A stretch of DNA of 64,000 nt from Cryoendolithus antarcticus (taxonomy: Eukaryota > Ascomycota > Dothideomycetes > Cladosporiales > Cladosporiaceae), in assembly GCA_002077065.1 (NCBI GenBank), contig NAJO01000009.1, positions 124,001 to 188,000 on the forward strand, given 5' to 3'. A program made the position numbers and the translations under genes. Shown piece by piece: positions 30,833-41,021 of this stretch (the first letter of the stretch is position 1; the number at the start of each line of letters is the position of its first letter). A model generated the notes under the pieces. That model did not search any database. It was not told the DNA's origin and saw only the letters and a program-made list of their open reading frames with translations.

Positions 30833-31851
30833 ATGTCCAGCAATGCCTCATCGCCGACCGCATCAATGACCCAGGATGATGCTGCTGCGCCAGCACAGCA
30901 AGCATTACCCCGACAGAGCTTCTTCCGCCTCCCTGCCCCGGTTAAGCGAGTCTTTGATCGTTTCCCTCTAGTCACGTGTGAAGAGAACGGGGCACCCTTG
31001 AGGTCGGCAAGTCAGGATAGTGGCAATATCTTACACCTCTTCACTACTGTCGAAGAGGCCCGGAAAGGACGACCCAGCTACAATCCGGGTTGCTTGAGGT
31101 GGCAGGTATGAGTTGAACACATAAGAAATCATCTCCGGGGTTCCCTGACGAGAGTAGGCATACCTTCGTTTCGCTGGCGTCGAATTCCGTACCGCAGTAT
31201 CAAGCAACCATGCCTCGCCCACTGGCATACTGCCCTTCTTCATGCCCGCAGCTGGAAGCCCTACAGCGCAACGTCAAGTCGTTCCGAGCAACAAGATGAA
31301 AAAGTGGACGAGTACGCACGCGGCGCGCAGTGTCAATGAGCCTTCAGACATGCGGTATGAGGCATACATGTCGCTCCTGGAGTCCGCTATACGTAAAGCA
31401 TGGGTACGAGCAACTCCCACCTTTGCACGTTGCGGCATACGCTGACTGGTCGCAGCTGTACCAGCTCTACTTGACACCTGCAAATGCTGCTTTAGTGCAC
31501 AAGCTATATGTTGCTCCTTGCTCGTCCAACCCCCTGGTGCAAGCTTCGACATCATACAGCTTGCGACAGGCAGCCGAGGCAGAGCTGGCTAAGTCCTCAT
31601 ACTCCGGTGCCATCTCAGAAATGGACATCTTCTCTGATGCCGAAGACGCATTCGCAGCACTATCAGGCCTGCTAGGATCGGCAATGTGGTTCTTCGAGGC
31701 GCCAAGTATGCTCGACGCCGCTCTATTTGCATACACGCATCTGATCCTTGAAGAGGGCATGGCATGGGGTGACAACAAGCTTGGCGACATGATGGAGAAG
31801 CACAAATTTCTCGTTGCACATCGCGACAGAGTACTCAGTGACTACTTCTGA
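30833..31851 (+). CDS. SAM35: Sam35/Tob38-like mitochondrial SAM complex subunit (metaxin family)
   Basis: Outer-membrane SAM/TOB component that recognises beta-signals of barrel proteins. Three exons: 30833-31105, 31158-31403, 31455/31456-31851 (introns about 52 bp each), 304 residues. The N-terminal block 'FRLPAPVKRVFDRFPLVT' matches the (P)xPVKRxFDxFPLxT start of yeast Sam35. Exon junctions join 'CLRWQ' to 'AYLRFAGVEFRTAVSSNHAS', then 'PTGILPFFMPA', the metaxin N-terminal thioredoxin-like fold; the C-terminal helical domain has 'LYQLYLTPANAALVHKLYV' and 'MLDAALFAYTHLILEE'. No transmembrane span, as expected for a peripheral cytosolic-face subunit. Sam37/metaxin-1 is the alternative, but the PVKRxFD start favours Sam35. 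Confidence 0.82.
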
Positions 31852-32361
31852 GCTACTGAGGTTGTGATCGTGCCGCGTATCTATCCTTAAAATATGCCTT
31901 CAGCGGCAGACTTTCTCGGTCAGGCAGTGCTGCACTCTCGTGTATGCCATTTGAGCCGAAGCGTGCGCAGCAGCACGCCAGGTTTGGCTTCACGAAAACA
32001 TGCTACTGTCCTCGCGCGATAGGCGAATCGAGGTAGCTCTGTCAGAGTCCCGTGGGACCATCAGCATGGCAAGTGGTACACTATCAGGAGGCGATTGAGT
32101 ATCGACTACACACTCCATCCAGCTGGCGCACTCACGCGTCGAGTACCTTGCATGTATCTGCGGTCACGGAGAGTAATCTCCACGTCGCTTGCAACGAAAA
32201 GATCAGACCACCAGCACATCATTGAAGCGAGCATGCCAAGCAATGCCAGCTTGCTGCCTTGAGCTGAGCTTCAACTTCACGACTTAACAGCAGCGGTAGG
32301 GTTCTTCATAGTTCCGCTTCCGCACTATATTTCAGATATCTCTTCTCGTAGATATTTCACA
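31852..32361. other. Intergenic, no gene seen
   Basis: 510 bp between SAM35 and the Zn2Cys6 gene (both plus). Contains a TATATTT about 30 bp before the latter's ATG. Nothing else. Confidence 0.5.
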
Positions 32362-34653
32362 ATGCAGTCTACAGCAACACAGCACACAACTCCCCGTCAG
32401 CCGCGTGGCAACTACGCTAAACTTCTTTGCCTCAACTGCCGCGCACGCAAGATCAAATGCGTGCTACCTGACCAAGTGATTATTGAGCCATCACCTCACC
32501 CCCAGCCTCGTGATTCGAGTTGTGCACGATGCATTGCTCAAGGACTGGGCTGCGTCGTCGACCGCGCCATACTCGGTCGCCCATCTGCCAAACGAACGCG
32601 CACTGAGCCTGGACTTGAGCACGATGAGCCACGCTCGATGCAGGACGACGTAGAGCCTACTGGAGACGATGTTGTAGAGTTCGTGCTACTTGATGTACGA
32701 ACAGAGGTCGAGGCGATAGAGCAGCAGAGTCGAAAAGATCAGATCAAGTCAAAGCCGAGTAAGCATGAGGTCTTCTCGGCACTGCTGGATCCAGCACACC
32801 TCTTCGCCTCACTAGTGGCTAGGGACAAAGACTTCGGCCAAGCGGCCTTCGGTCAAAATAATCAGGTTGGAGAAGCGGCAGATCCACTTACCATTGTCGA
32901 CGCAGAATTCGCAGAGAAATTAGATCTGCGGTAAGTTTACACTTGACCATTGACTACACTCTTTCAAACCCGAGTCTAAAGCTCGATCAACCCTGCTGAC
33001 AAGCGCAGTCTGATGTGGCAGCGTCACCATCTCCCACACACTGCATACCTGTCCAAACTGCACACGGAGCTCATGCAGACACCAGAAGATGCTCCAAGCC
33101 GGACGGTCTCACTTGTACTATTCGCCATACTTTGCTTAGCGGCCCTGGACGTTCCCGCGCGTCTAATCTGCAATGAGCCAGAGGAGACGAAAGTCAAGCT
33201 GGGCCGGTTCGTATCACAGGAGCTACCCAGTCTCTTGTTCGATTTACCTGCGCACCCTCACATGCTGGACATCCTCGAAATTTCACATTCCTATAAGCCT
33301 CTACTGTTCGTTACGCGGCGTAAAGCAGCGCCGTCCGCCCTCGGCGGACGTTTACACTTCACACTGGCCATGCAAGTCGCTAAGCGTCTGACTCTCGGCG
33401 ACTCTGTCTCTGCGCTGTCGTTGGCCATGGCCACGACTGCCAACGAGAAAGACATTCCGACCCTGCAGCGACTCGTGCTTGACTCGTTGCGCTGGTGCAA
33501 ATGGCTGATGTTCGACGTGGCTGTCGACGGCTTCCTGAAGAAACCAGTGGTGGAACAGAACGCTGTTCTCGACGAGGTGACCTCCGCCATGGACGTCATT
33601 ACATCCGCTTTGGAAATCTATCACATGCCTCCATCGTATGTGTCACTCTACTGCCATCTACGATGGGCTGTACTGCAAACGAAGGCTTCGGTAGCGTCAC
33701 AGTCCGGATGGCGTTCCCTGAATGCGCTTGGGAGCGTCATAACTAGTCACGAAGGTGACATGCGGAACCTGGAAGACCATACCTCCAAGCTCCTCAGTCG
33801 CCTGCATCGCAGCTACTCCCGATCCGAGATCGAAGCGGCTCGTCAACTCATCTCTGCCGAACTCAATCGCTCGAATGTAAATGTCGCAGGGCTCTGCCTT
33901 TTCTATGCGTTGATGTCGAATCTACATGCGACGAAATTACCCACCGAGCGAGAGGACGCACTGACAATTGACAATGCCCTAAAAGTCAGCTCTGAAATCC
34001 TACATCATGTCAAGGGCGATCGCATCCACAATCCTACGGCAGTCTTTCTCTTCCTACAGCGCTACGGAGATCCGCGCGTCATCCGCACAGAGCGGATCAT
34101 ACAAGACTTCGTCTCCTGCGCTGATAACCTGGTCATCAGTGGGATTCCCTGGCAACCTCCGCCCCTTCCCTTCCTGATTCCCGGACTGCTGCAAGCCGGC
34201 CGCGAGCTCGTAGAAAACAACGCCACTAGGATGAAAGGCTGGCAAGCGCTGCACCCGAATGTGGACGTGCAGATTCTGTTACTGCAGGACTGTGCGAAGC
34301 GGCTTGAAAGATTTGACCCCGAATGCCAGCGCAAAGATGCCTTGGCTCGAGGGAGTATCTATGCCGCCGGCGCGAAGCAGGTCAGAGGCCTTTGTGCGAT
34401 ATTGATGGGGTGGAGGAAGACTATCGCGGAGAAGATCATGAGAGAGGAGAGAGACAGTGGACTTAGCACCGAGGAAGCGTCAGAGGATAGGGAGAGGGAG
34501 TTCGCAGGCGTTGAGGACTTCTTGCAAGCAGAGGGCGAGGGCTTCGGAGACTGGGGTGATTGGCCTCAAGCCGGAGATCTGGACTTCGCGGAGCTCTTTG
34601 CTGACGGCTCAGAGTGGACTAAGTGGGCGAGTACGATGTTCGCTACGGCTTGA
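32362..34653 (+). CDS. Zn2Cys6 fungal transcription factor
   Basis: Two exons, 32362-32930 and 33009-34653 (78-bp intron, gtaagt...gcgcag, GCTGAC branch site), 737 residues. The binuclear zinc cluster lies at residues 23-64: C23-x2-C26-x6-C33-x20-C54-x2-C57-x6-C64 ('LCLNCRARKIKC' then 'CARCIAQGLGC'). The 20-residue loop between C3 and C4 is much longer than the usual 5-12 or so. A basic stretch (GRPSAKRTR) follows. The C-terminal half is helical and resembles the middle homology region of such factors without a clear subfamily match. The end is acidic and Trp/Phe-rich (from about residue 690), a plausible activation domain. Targets are unknown; proximity to the NRPS-like gene (2 kb) is suggestive, not proof of regulation. 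Confidence 0.88.
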
Positions 34654-35127
34654 TACTCTACGTATGCAACGCAACCCCGCTCCAACCTGGACTGTCTGTC
34701 GATCTGAATATGACGGAAGTGGCCCGTAGCTGGGATCCAGAACCACATATCATTTCACGGACGCGATCGTGGATTCGATCATGGACTCGACCGCGGACTT
34801 GAGAATGGACTCGACACTATATTGCAGCCGGATCATAGGCTTTTGGCGTAAATGGAGAGTGCGCGGCGGCATGGCACTGTATATCTGTCCCTGGTGTCGA
34901 AATGCTGGGCCGGGTTATTGGGAAAGTCTTCTGGTCACTTGGCATCCAACCAAAGGAGGACAACAGCATACTCATCCGCTTCAGGCAGGTTCTCTCGACA
35001 CTCCATTAATTTAACTATGCATAATGGTCTGTTTCAGTGGTTCTGTGCATGTGGAAGGAGCGGTAGGTCGCTCTTTCCTATTCTAACCAGGATCATAATT
35101 ATTGAGCCAGAGGCCAATACCATTGCG
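34654..35127. other. Intergenic, degenerate short repeats
   Basis: 474 bp before the tRNA gene. At about 34767-34814 the unit ATGGACTCGA occurs twice exactly (34781, 34805) with two decayed neighbours. No gene. Confidence 0.5.
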
Positions 35128-35205
35128 GCTTTCTTAGCTCAGTTGGTAGAGCGCGGCACTAGTATAGCCATGCCGAGGTCAACGGTTCAACTCCGTTAGA
35201 AAGCA
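35128..35205 (+). tRNA. tRNA-Thr (anticodon AGU) with apparent 5-nt intron
   Basis: Complete cloverleaf by eye. Acceptor GCTTTCT (35128-35134) pairs with AGAAAGC (35198-35204), discriminator A35205. D stem GCTC/GAGC with loop AGTTGGTA. Anticodon stem CGGCA (35154-35158) / TGCCG (35171-35175). T stem AACGG/CCGTT with loop TTCAACT. All four stems pair without mismatch. The anticodon loop is 12 nt instead of 7: C-T-AGT-A, then five extra bases (35165-35169) and A. With U33 followed by AGT at 35161-35163 and the insertion at the canonical 37/38 site, the simplest reading is tRNA-Thr(AGU) with a 5-nt intron. Box A (TAGCTCAGTTGG) and box B (GGTTCAACTCC) are intact. Confidence 0.93.
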
Positions 35206-35661
35206 CAACATTTTAGACTCGTCGGCGTGGGTTTGGGCCACGGTGAGCATCGTTTCCAACTTGGTAAGTTGTGCGGACTCGAAGTGGGCTTGCAGGCTTT
35301 TGGCTGAACTTCGAACGTTGTGTGGGGTCAGAAATGTTGCGGTGACAGCGGGCTCCGGGCTTGCGAAGCGACGACACTCCCTGCACAACGCTTGAAAGCA
35401 ATAATCAGCTTCTACTCTGTGCAAGCGGTCATGCCGAAGCAAGTAGAAGCTCGAGACGAGGAAGGACAAGGACTTGCGACCTTACATTACCGAATGTGGT
35501 CACTTGGAAGGGAAGAGGCTGCATCGAGGGTGGAGACAGTGGCTTGTAAGGCTTTTGGCATGATGGGAGGTGAGTCGATGCCTGCAAGGTGCTTAACTTT
35601 CATATATTGCGCCTCCTAGCCTGCCAAACGCCTCCACTGTTGGTTCAACCCAAAGGTACGA
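35206..35661. other. Intergenic, no gene seen
   Basis: 456 bp between the tRNA gene and the protease-like gene. Short plus-strand frames (35320-35619, 35361-35549) lack support. A near-inverted pair (AGCTTCTAC / GTAGAAGCT) spans about 35408-35451. Confidence 0.45.
35211..35214 (+). terminator. RNA polymerase III terminator
   Basis: TTTT six bases after the tRNA discriminator base. Confidence 0.75.
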
Positions 35662-37562
35662 CTACCTCTTCACATCCGGCTCCCAACTCATCCGATTTGA
35701 CTGCCCAACTCCCTCCTCCCTCCCCGTCCCCAACTCCTGCACATCACTCCCCGGCATCTCGTAAATCGCACTCCGCCCCTCCATCTCGTGAGCAACAGCA
35801 TACTTCCCATCGCTCCCAAAGTACCCTGCCTCCCCTCTTCCTCCGTCCATCTCTGAGTAGCCTGCCTTGTTAGGATCGATCTTATGCGGCGAGTCAAGCT
35901 CTTGCGCGTAAGGTTTGTGCGGTGCAGTGAGCTCGTGAATCTCGCCTCCACCTAACTCGCCGCCGATGGGAGCCGAGATGAAGGGTCGTCCTTCATTATT
36001 GTTGGAGTCTGGAGAGGGTGGTGAGGGATTCTTGGCTTCCAGTTCCGCGGCTTTGGCAGCGCGGGTCTTTGTTCTGCGCCGGCGGAGGAACCATACTAGG
36101 AATGCTATGAGGGCTATCAAGGCGATGATGCCGACGACCACGCCTGCTATTGCGCCTGCGCCGAAAGACGAGGAAGATGAGCCAGCTGCTGCTTTAGCTT
36201 TTGAGGTCCAGTCGGGAGAGAGGATGGAGTGGATGTTCGTGTTTTGCAGCGCGGTTTGATCCCACTTGCAGGGTGCCACTGTGAAGTTCCCGCGGTCATA
36301 ATCGGCTATGATATATGCTTCCTGGAAGAAGGCGCGGCCGAGAGTGTACTGCGATTCATTTGCTGCACGCTGCAGGGGGAAGTAGTAAGATGTTGTGCCA
36401 TTGTCTACGATCGGGAAGGAGACGTTCAAGTCAAAGGCGCCGTATGGTAGACCTATATCGACTGTCGAGCTGCCGTTGGTGAGTGTGAAGTTCACGTACG
36501 CGCCATTGGTCGTTAGGGTTTGGTGCTTATCGCCACTGACAAGATAGCGGTTCACGGTGCTGTTGTACTCCAGCCCGAAAGCGTTTTCGAAGGCGCTGCA
36601 GGCAGTTTCAGGGAGCCAGATCTCGGCCACTGTGGAGTCCAGGTAAGCTGAGATCTGCCCGTCAGGCAGGAGGTTTTTGTTGCCTCGCGCGTCACCTGTA
36701 GAGATGGCGCTGATGTCTACCAGTAAGTCTCGCGATATGTCGCCGCCGAACTTGAAGGTTGTGTCAGTGGGTTTGAAACGGGATGTGTCGTAGCCGCCTA
36801 GCGTTAGGGAGCCGTAGACTTTGTTGAAGCGGTATTGATTGCCGGCTGTGTAGCCGTAAGAGCGGCTGGGGATGCCACTGCTGTTGTACAGCAACTCCAT
36901 GAATGAAGGCTGCGGGCTGTTCAGGGTGCTGAAGTTGGTCGGCAATGGGTTGAGCCCGAAGATGCCAATCCAGTAGTTCGAGTCTGCGATCGCGAATAGG
37001 ACTGAATGATCAACCTTCGGTCCTCCCGAACCTTGCCATCCGAGCGTGATGTCCTCATACCCAGCATCGCCGGTCGTGTCTAGACCCAGATTCGACTCGA
37101 TCTCAGTCCCATATGGTGTGAGCGGTTGATATGTCACACTCTTGCTCCAGTCATATGTGAAGCCTCTGATATTGTTGCAGTCCGGGACGTAGTACGCTGG
37201 ACATCCTCCCGTGCCATTGATGACCCACGTGTTATAGCCTGCGGTCGAGGGCATTACTCGGACATTCTGTGTTTGGACCGTGCCGCCGCCGAGTTGTAAG
37301 GGAAAGGACGACCATGGCCCGTCTGAATGCAAATCAGTCATCGCTCCTGCCATCTGCCGCTCTGTGTGCTCTTACCATTCCCGTCCCAATATTGACTCGG
37401 CGCAATGCTGATCGCAGCTGGTACTGTGACGTTGCTCGAGTCCGCTCGTCTGCTTAGCCTCCTCACATTCTTTGCCCACACCTCTGTTACCGAGACTGCA
37501 ACTGTCGATTGCACCAACGCCAATGTCCATAACAGGTCTCGTGAGACCACCATTGCCGTCAC
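35662..37562 (-). CDS. Peptidase A1-fold membrane protein, probably catalytically dead
   Basis: Two exons, 37562-37376 and 37322-35662 (53-bp intron, gtaaga...cattcag), 615 residues. Signal peptide (about 1-22). The junction gives 'YWDGNDGPWSSFPLQLG', the standard start of the lumenal A1 domain in this fungal group; then 'KVYGSLTLGGYDTSRF', 'QYTLGRAFFQEAYIIADYDR' and 'NFTVAPC', all pepsin-fold landmarks. Where active enzymes have D-T-G twice, this has 'TWVINGTGG' (first) and 'YLDSTVAEIWLP' (second, D-S-T), so the catalytic pair is broken. After residue about 415 come a Ser-rich stalk, one transmembrane helix ('GAIAGVVVGIIALIALIAF') and an RRRR stop-transfer, then a cytoplasmic tail of about 150 residues. 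Several N-glycosylation sequons. Likely a plasma-membrane sensor or binding protein rather than a protease (inference). Confidence 0.88.
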
Positions 37563-38963
37563 GCAGCGCGCCCGCGCACTGTCAGCTGAAGTCCTCCAGA
37601 GACCCTACGAGGTGAGACGGAACAGCAACGTGTATGGCGTAAGATCAGCGATCAAGACTCGAAAATGACAACAGTACAGAGAGATGACGCTGTACAAAAG
37701 GAAAGAATGTTGCCAGACTCGTACTCGTACAGTAGTCCGGCCGTCAGGCGCAGTAGCCAGCATGCGCCGGCGCGAACGCTGTCAGCTCGAGAGGAGGTGG
37801 AGGATTCGCAGCGCTTCGCTTAACTTTATGCAATCTATTATACAAGAGAGCGCATTGTTCAGCATTTGCGATGGTATCATCATGCATACCTCCTCAGGCG
37901 GTGATGTTTGGCCTTCCACTTGCTTGAACGCGATCTGACTTGGTGCCGCCTGTTCTCATTGCTCGCCATCGGTGTCAGTGGCTCGCTCGAACATTGATCC
38001 ATGGCTTCGATTGGGGCTAAATTTAGCCTTTCTGGATCTGCCAAGGCGTCCCATTGGCTGAGTGCCTTCGTATCTTGTGTTCTCGACTACCACCTGCCAT
38101 ATTACACGAGTCTCATGATTTCGATCCTCCTCTCAGGGAGTCCCTTGCCACGTCCACTAGATGAGCTGCCTTGACTGCATCTAACACGGATAAGAAGCAT
38201 CTCATGAACGCCCTCGATCGGCAGGCCGGGACGCTCAAGGTCGAGAGATTCAAGCGCGATCACGGACTGCTTCCCTTCATTCTGAAGCCCTGGGACTGTC
38301 ACGACTCTAGTCACTCTGTGGTCAGCAGCACAACTCGTTCCAAGACCAAGCGGACTCGCGGGCGCGTTTGTGACAGCGATTCCGCATCATTCGTCCTCGA
38401 CACATCTCGGCGAGTAGTCTTCGAATGGAGCAACAACTGTGCAAATGCGAGAGCCTGCTCACGCCGATTTCCGTTGTAATGGACAGCTTTTCGCACGAGC
38501 GACGATAACTCGCATGGCACGCAAGCTCCTCAGGTCGTCCAGCAGCACCGCCTGCACCAAATGACTGTCGCAGCGATAGACGACCTCGGGTAACGTTACC
38601 GTGGCATACCTTCCTCAATAGCAGTGATTACGAAGCAGTGCTCACATCCCAGCATCAGGCTGACTCGCAATATGGAGTGGAGTTCTTATTCCCATACATG
38701 CTCAAGATGCTACGCGCAGTCAGCACCGGCAATACGTGCGGGGTGATATGAGTGCCGCCGGCTATCGCGTTGCTCTGCTGCAAGGTACTCTGGAGACATG
38801 AAGCCAATGTGCAGTGCCATGCTAAAGACGTTGCAAAGTATAAAGGTAGGTGCAAGGCCTCTCTTGCATTGTAATGGTCAATGTAGACCAGCTGCTTCCA
38901 CCCTTTAAGTCCCTCTGAAATCTCGTAACAAGCGGACCAAGTCTTGAGCTTATAGTCACCAAC
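37563..38963. other. Long divergent intergenic region, no gene called
   Basis: 1401 bp between divergent starts of the protease-like and MFS transporter genes. Open frames 38171-38479 (plus) and 38655-38987 (minus) have no motifs. A large regulatory region is typical of sugar transporters; no specific site is claimed. Confidence 0.45.
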
Positions 38964-40706
38964 ATGATCGGCCTTGGCGGCAAACACATAGTCAATCTCT
39001 ACAACCTCTGGGTCGTGGTCTATGTCGCTCTAGGCACTCTTGCAACAGCCTACGGCCTTGCAGTGATCGGGTCCACCGTCGGGCAACCGAACTGTGAGTG
39101 GCAAGCGTACCTCATCGGGTCCAGGTACTTACACCGGCTAGTCTACACTTACTTCGACCTCGCTACGGCGGGAGAGCCAGGCTATGCATACACGACAAAC
39201 ATCATTGGCGCCCTTAACGGCGTCAACAGTGCAGGCGCCATACTTGGGTGTCTGACCAGCGCCTGGAGCGCTGATGCTTACGGACGCAAGCGCACGATCC
39301 AGCTGGGCTGTATAATCTTGATCGTTGGCGGTGCGCTGTGTTCGGGTGCTGTCGATATGGCGATGTTCCTCGTGGGCAGAGTGATCGCTGGGATCGGGGC
39401 AGGCATTCTTGCCGGTCAGTACATTGCCTCTCAGGACTTATCACGCACACTACTGATAGATCATGCAGTCGTTGTACCCATGTACCAAGGCGAAATCTCC
39501 ACAGCCGAAACCCGCGGCGCCATGATGTGCGTCACGGGCATCGCCTACGCTTTCGGCTACTCCCTCGCAGGCTGGCTCGGTTTCGGGTGCTACTTCATCG
39601 CCGCCGACTCACCACACGCGCAAGCAGCATGGCGCTTCCCACTCGCCATGCAATGTCTGCCGCCTCTTATCGTGCTGGCAGGCAGTGGCTACATTCCATT
39701 CTCGCCACGCTGGCTACTGGGTAAAGGACGGCGGGAGGAGGCGCTGGAAATCGTTAAGCGATTGCATCGTACGGCTGATGATAAAGAAGATGTGGCTGCT
39801 AGGCAGGAGTTTTATCTAATGGAGAAGCAGTATGAGCTTGATGCGCAGTATGAGGTGCGACGATTCGAGATCTTCAGGACTGCGCCCAATCGCCGTCGGG
39901 CTTGGGTCGCCGCGATCATGATGTGGGGAGATCAGTTCCTTGGTCTGTTCTTCGCCTTTCTGCACTTGCGATTCACTTAACTGACTATCCTAGGCATCTT
40001 CGTAATGACCAACTACGGCGTCCTGATCTACGCCTCCCTCGGTCTCACAGGCTTCACTCCGCTACTCCTAAACGCCTGTTGGACGACCTTCACGATTGTC
40101 GGCAACATCTGGACAGCACTGTACATCGACCGCTACGGCCGACGGACCTTCCTCCTCATCGGCACCTCCGGCGTGACAGTCTCGCTCATCTTCCTGTGCG
40201 CGCTCACAGCAACGTTTCTGGGCACAGACAACACCGCGGGCTTGAATGCAGCAGTCTTCTTCATCTGGTTCTTCATCCTCTGGTGGTGCTTCTTCGTCGA
40301 CGCAACGCAGTACGTCTACGTCTCCGAAATCTGGCCCAACCACCTCCGCTCTCAGGGTACAGCCTTCGGCCTCGCGTTCTTCTACCTCGCCTCTGAAGTC
40401 ACGCTCGTAGCTGCCCCGGTGGCACTAAATAAAATCGGCTGGAAGTTCTATCTTGTGCTGATCGTGCCGAGCTGCTTTTACGTGGCGGCTGTGTATTTCC
40501 TGTTTCCGGAGACGAAGGGCAGGACGCTGGAAGAGATTGGGACGTTGTTTGGAGATGAGCATGTGGCGGGACGATGGTATGGGATTAGTGAGGAGGAGAA
40601 GATGGAGATTGCGAGGAAAGCGTTAGAGGAGACGAGTAGTGGTGGGCATGGGATGAAGACAGGGGATTCAGATGGTGCGACTGAGAAGGATGAGGTCGTG
40701 CTCTAG
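38964..40706 (+). CDS. MFS sugar porter
   Basis: Four exons: 38964-39093, 39142-39414, 39469-39942, 39994-40706 (introns 48, 54, 51 bp), 529 residues, about twelve membrane helices. Splicing restores sugar-porter motifs: 'GSTVGQPNFYTYFDL' (junction 1), 'GRVIAGIGAGILAVVVPMYQ' (junction 2) with 'EISTAETRG', and 'GDQFLGIFVMTNYGVLIYAS' (junction 3). Others: 'ADAYGRKRT' (loop 2-3), 'FSPRWLLGKGRREEAL' (PESPR-like, loop 6-7), 'DRYGRRTFLLIG' (loop 8-9), 'SEIWPNHLRSQGTAFG' and 'FPETKGRTLEEIG' (end of TM12). Plasma-membrane uptake of a hexose, pentose or disaccharide by proton symport is the family norm; the substrate cannot be assigned. An unspliced reading would break it into two pieces at 39980/40005. 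Confidence 0.92.
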
Positions 40707-41021
40707 GTGGAATGACTCCTATGACTAGATTCGAAGGCCGGATTGCGCCTGTCAGTCCAGCTGCAGCAGTATGGTACTGCACCTAGATCCGTATGAGGCT
40801 GGAATCGCCAAAATTACATAGAATGATACATGCGAAGCCTCGCACCGTCCCATCCAAGCAAGCACCCGTAGCTAACGAGGCTCGAGGCGATCATGAAGGT
40901 ACTTAAAATGGCGTATATATCCTGACTTGATCGCAAGAGACATTAATCTATCAGCATTACCACTCCCCAACGCCGTCGCTAAGATCTCCAAACGAAACAC
41001 AGCTACCTTGCCCTAAGAACA
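40707..41021. other. Convergent 3' intergenic region
   Basis: 315 bp between facing stops; nothing beyond expected transcription ends. Confidence 0.5.

Noticed and set aside
35361..35549. Open frame containing 'GRTRTCDLTLPNV'
   Set aside because: Short frame downstream of a tRNA, no start context; strings of this kind are common in spurious translations.
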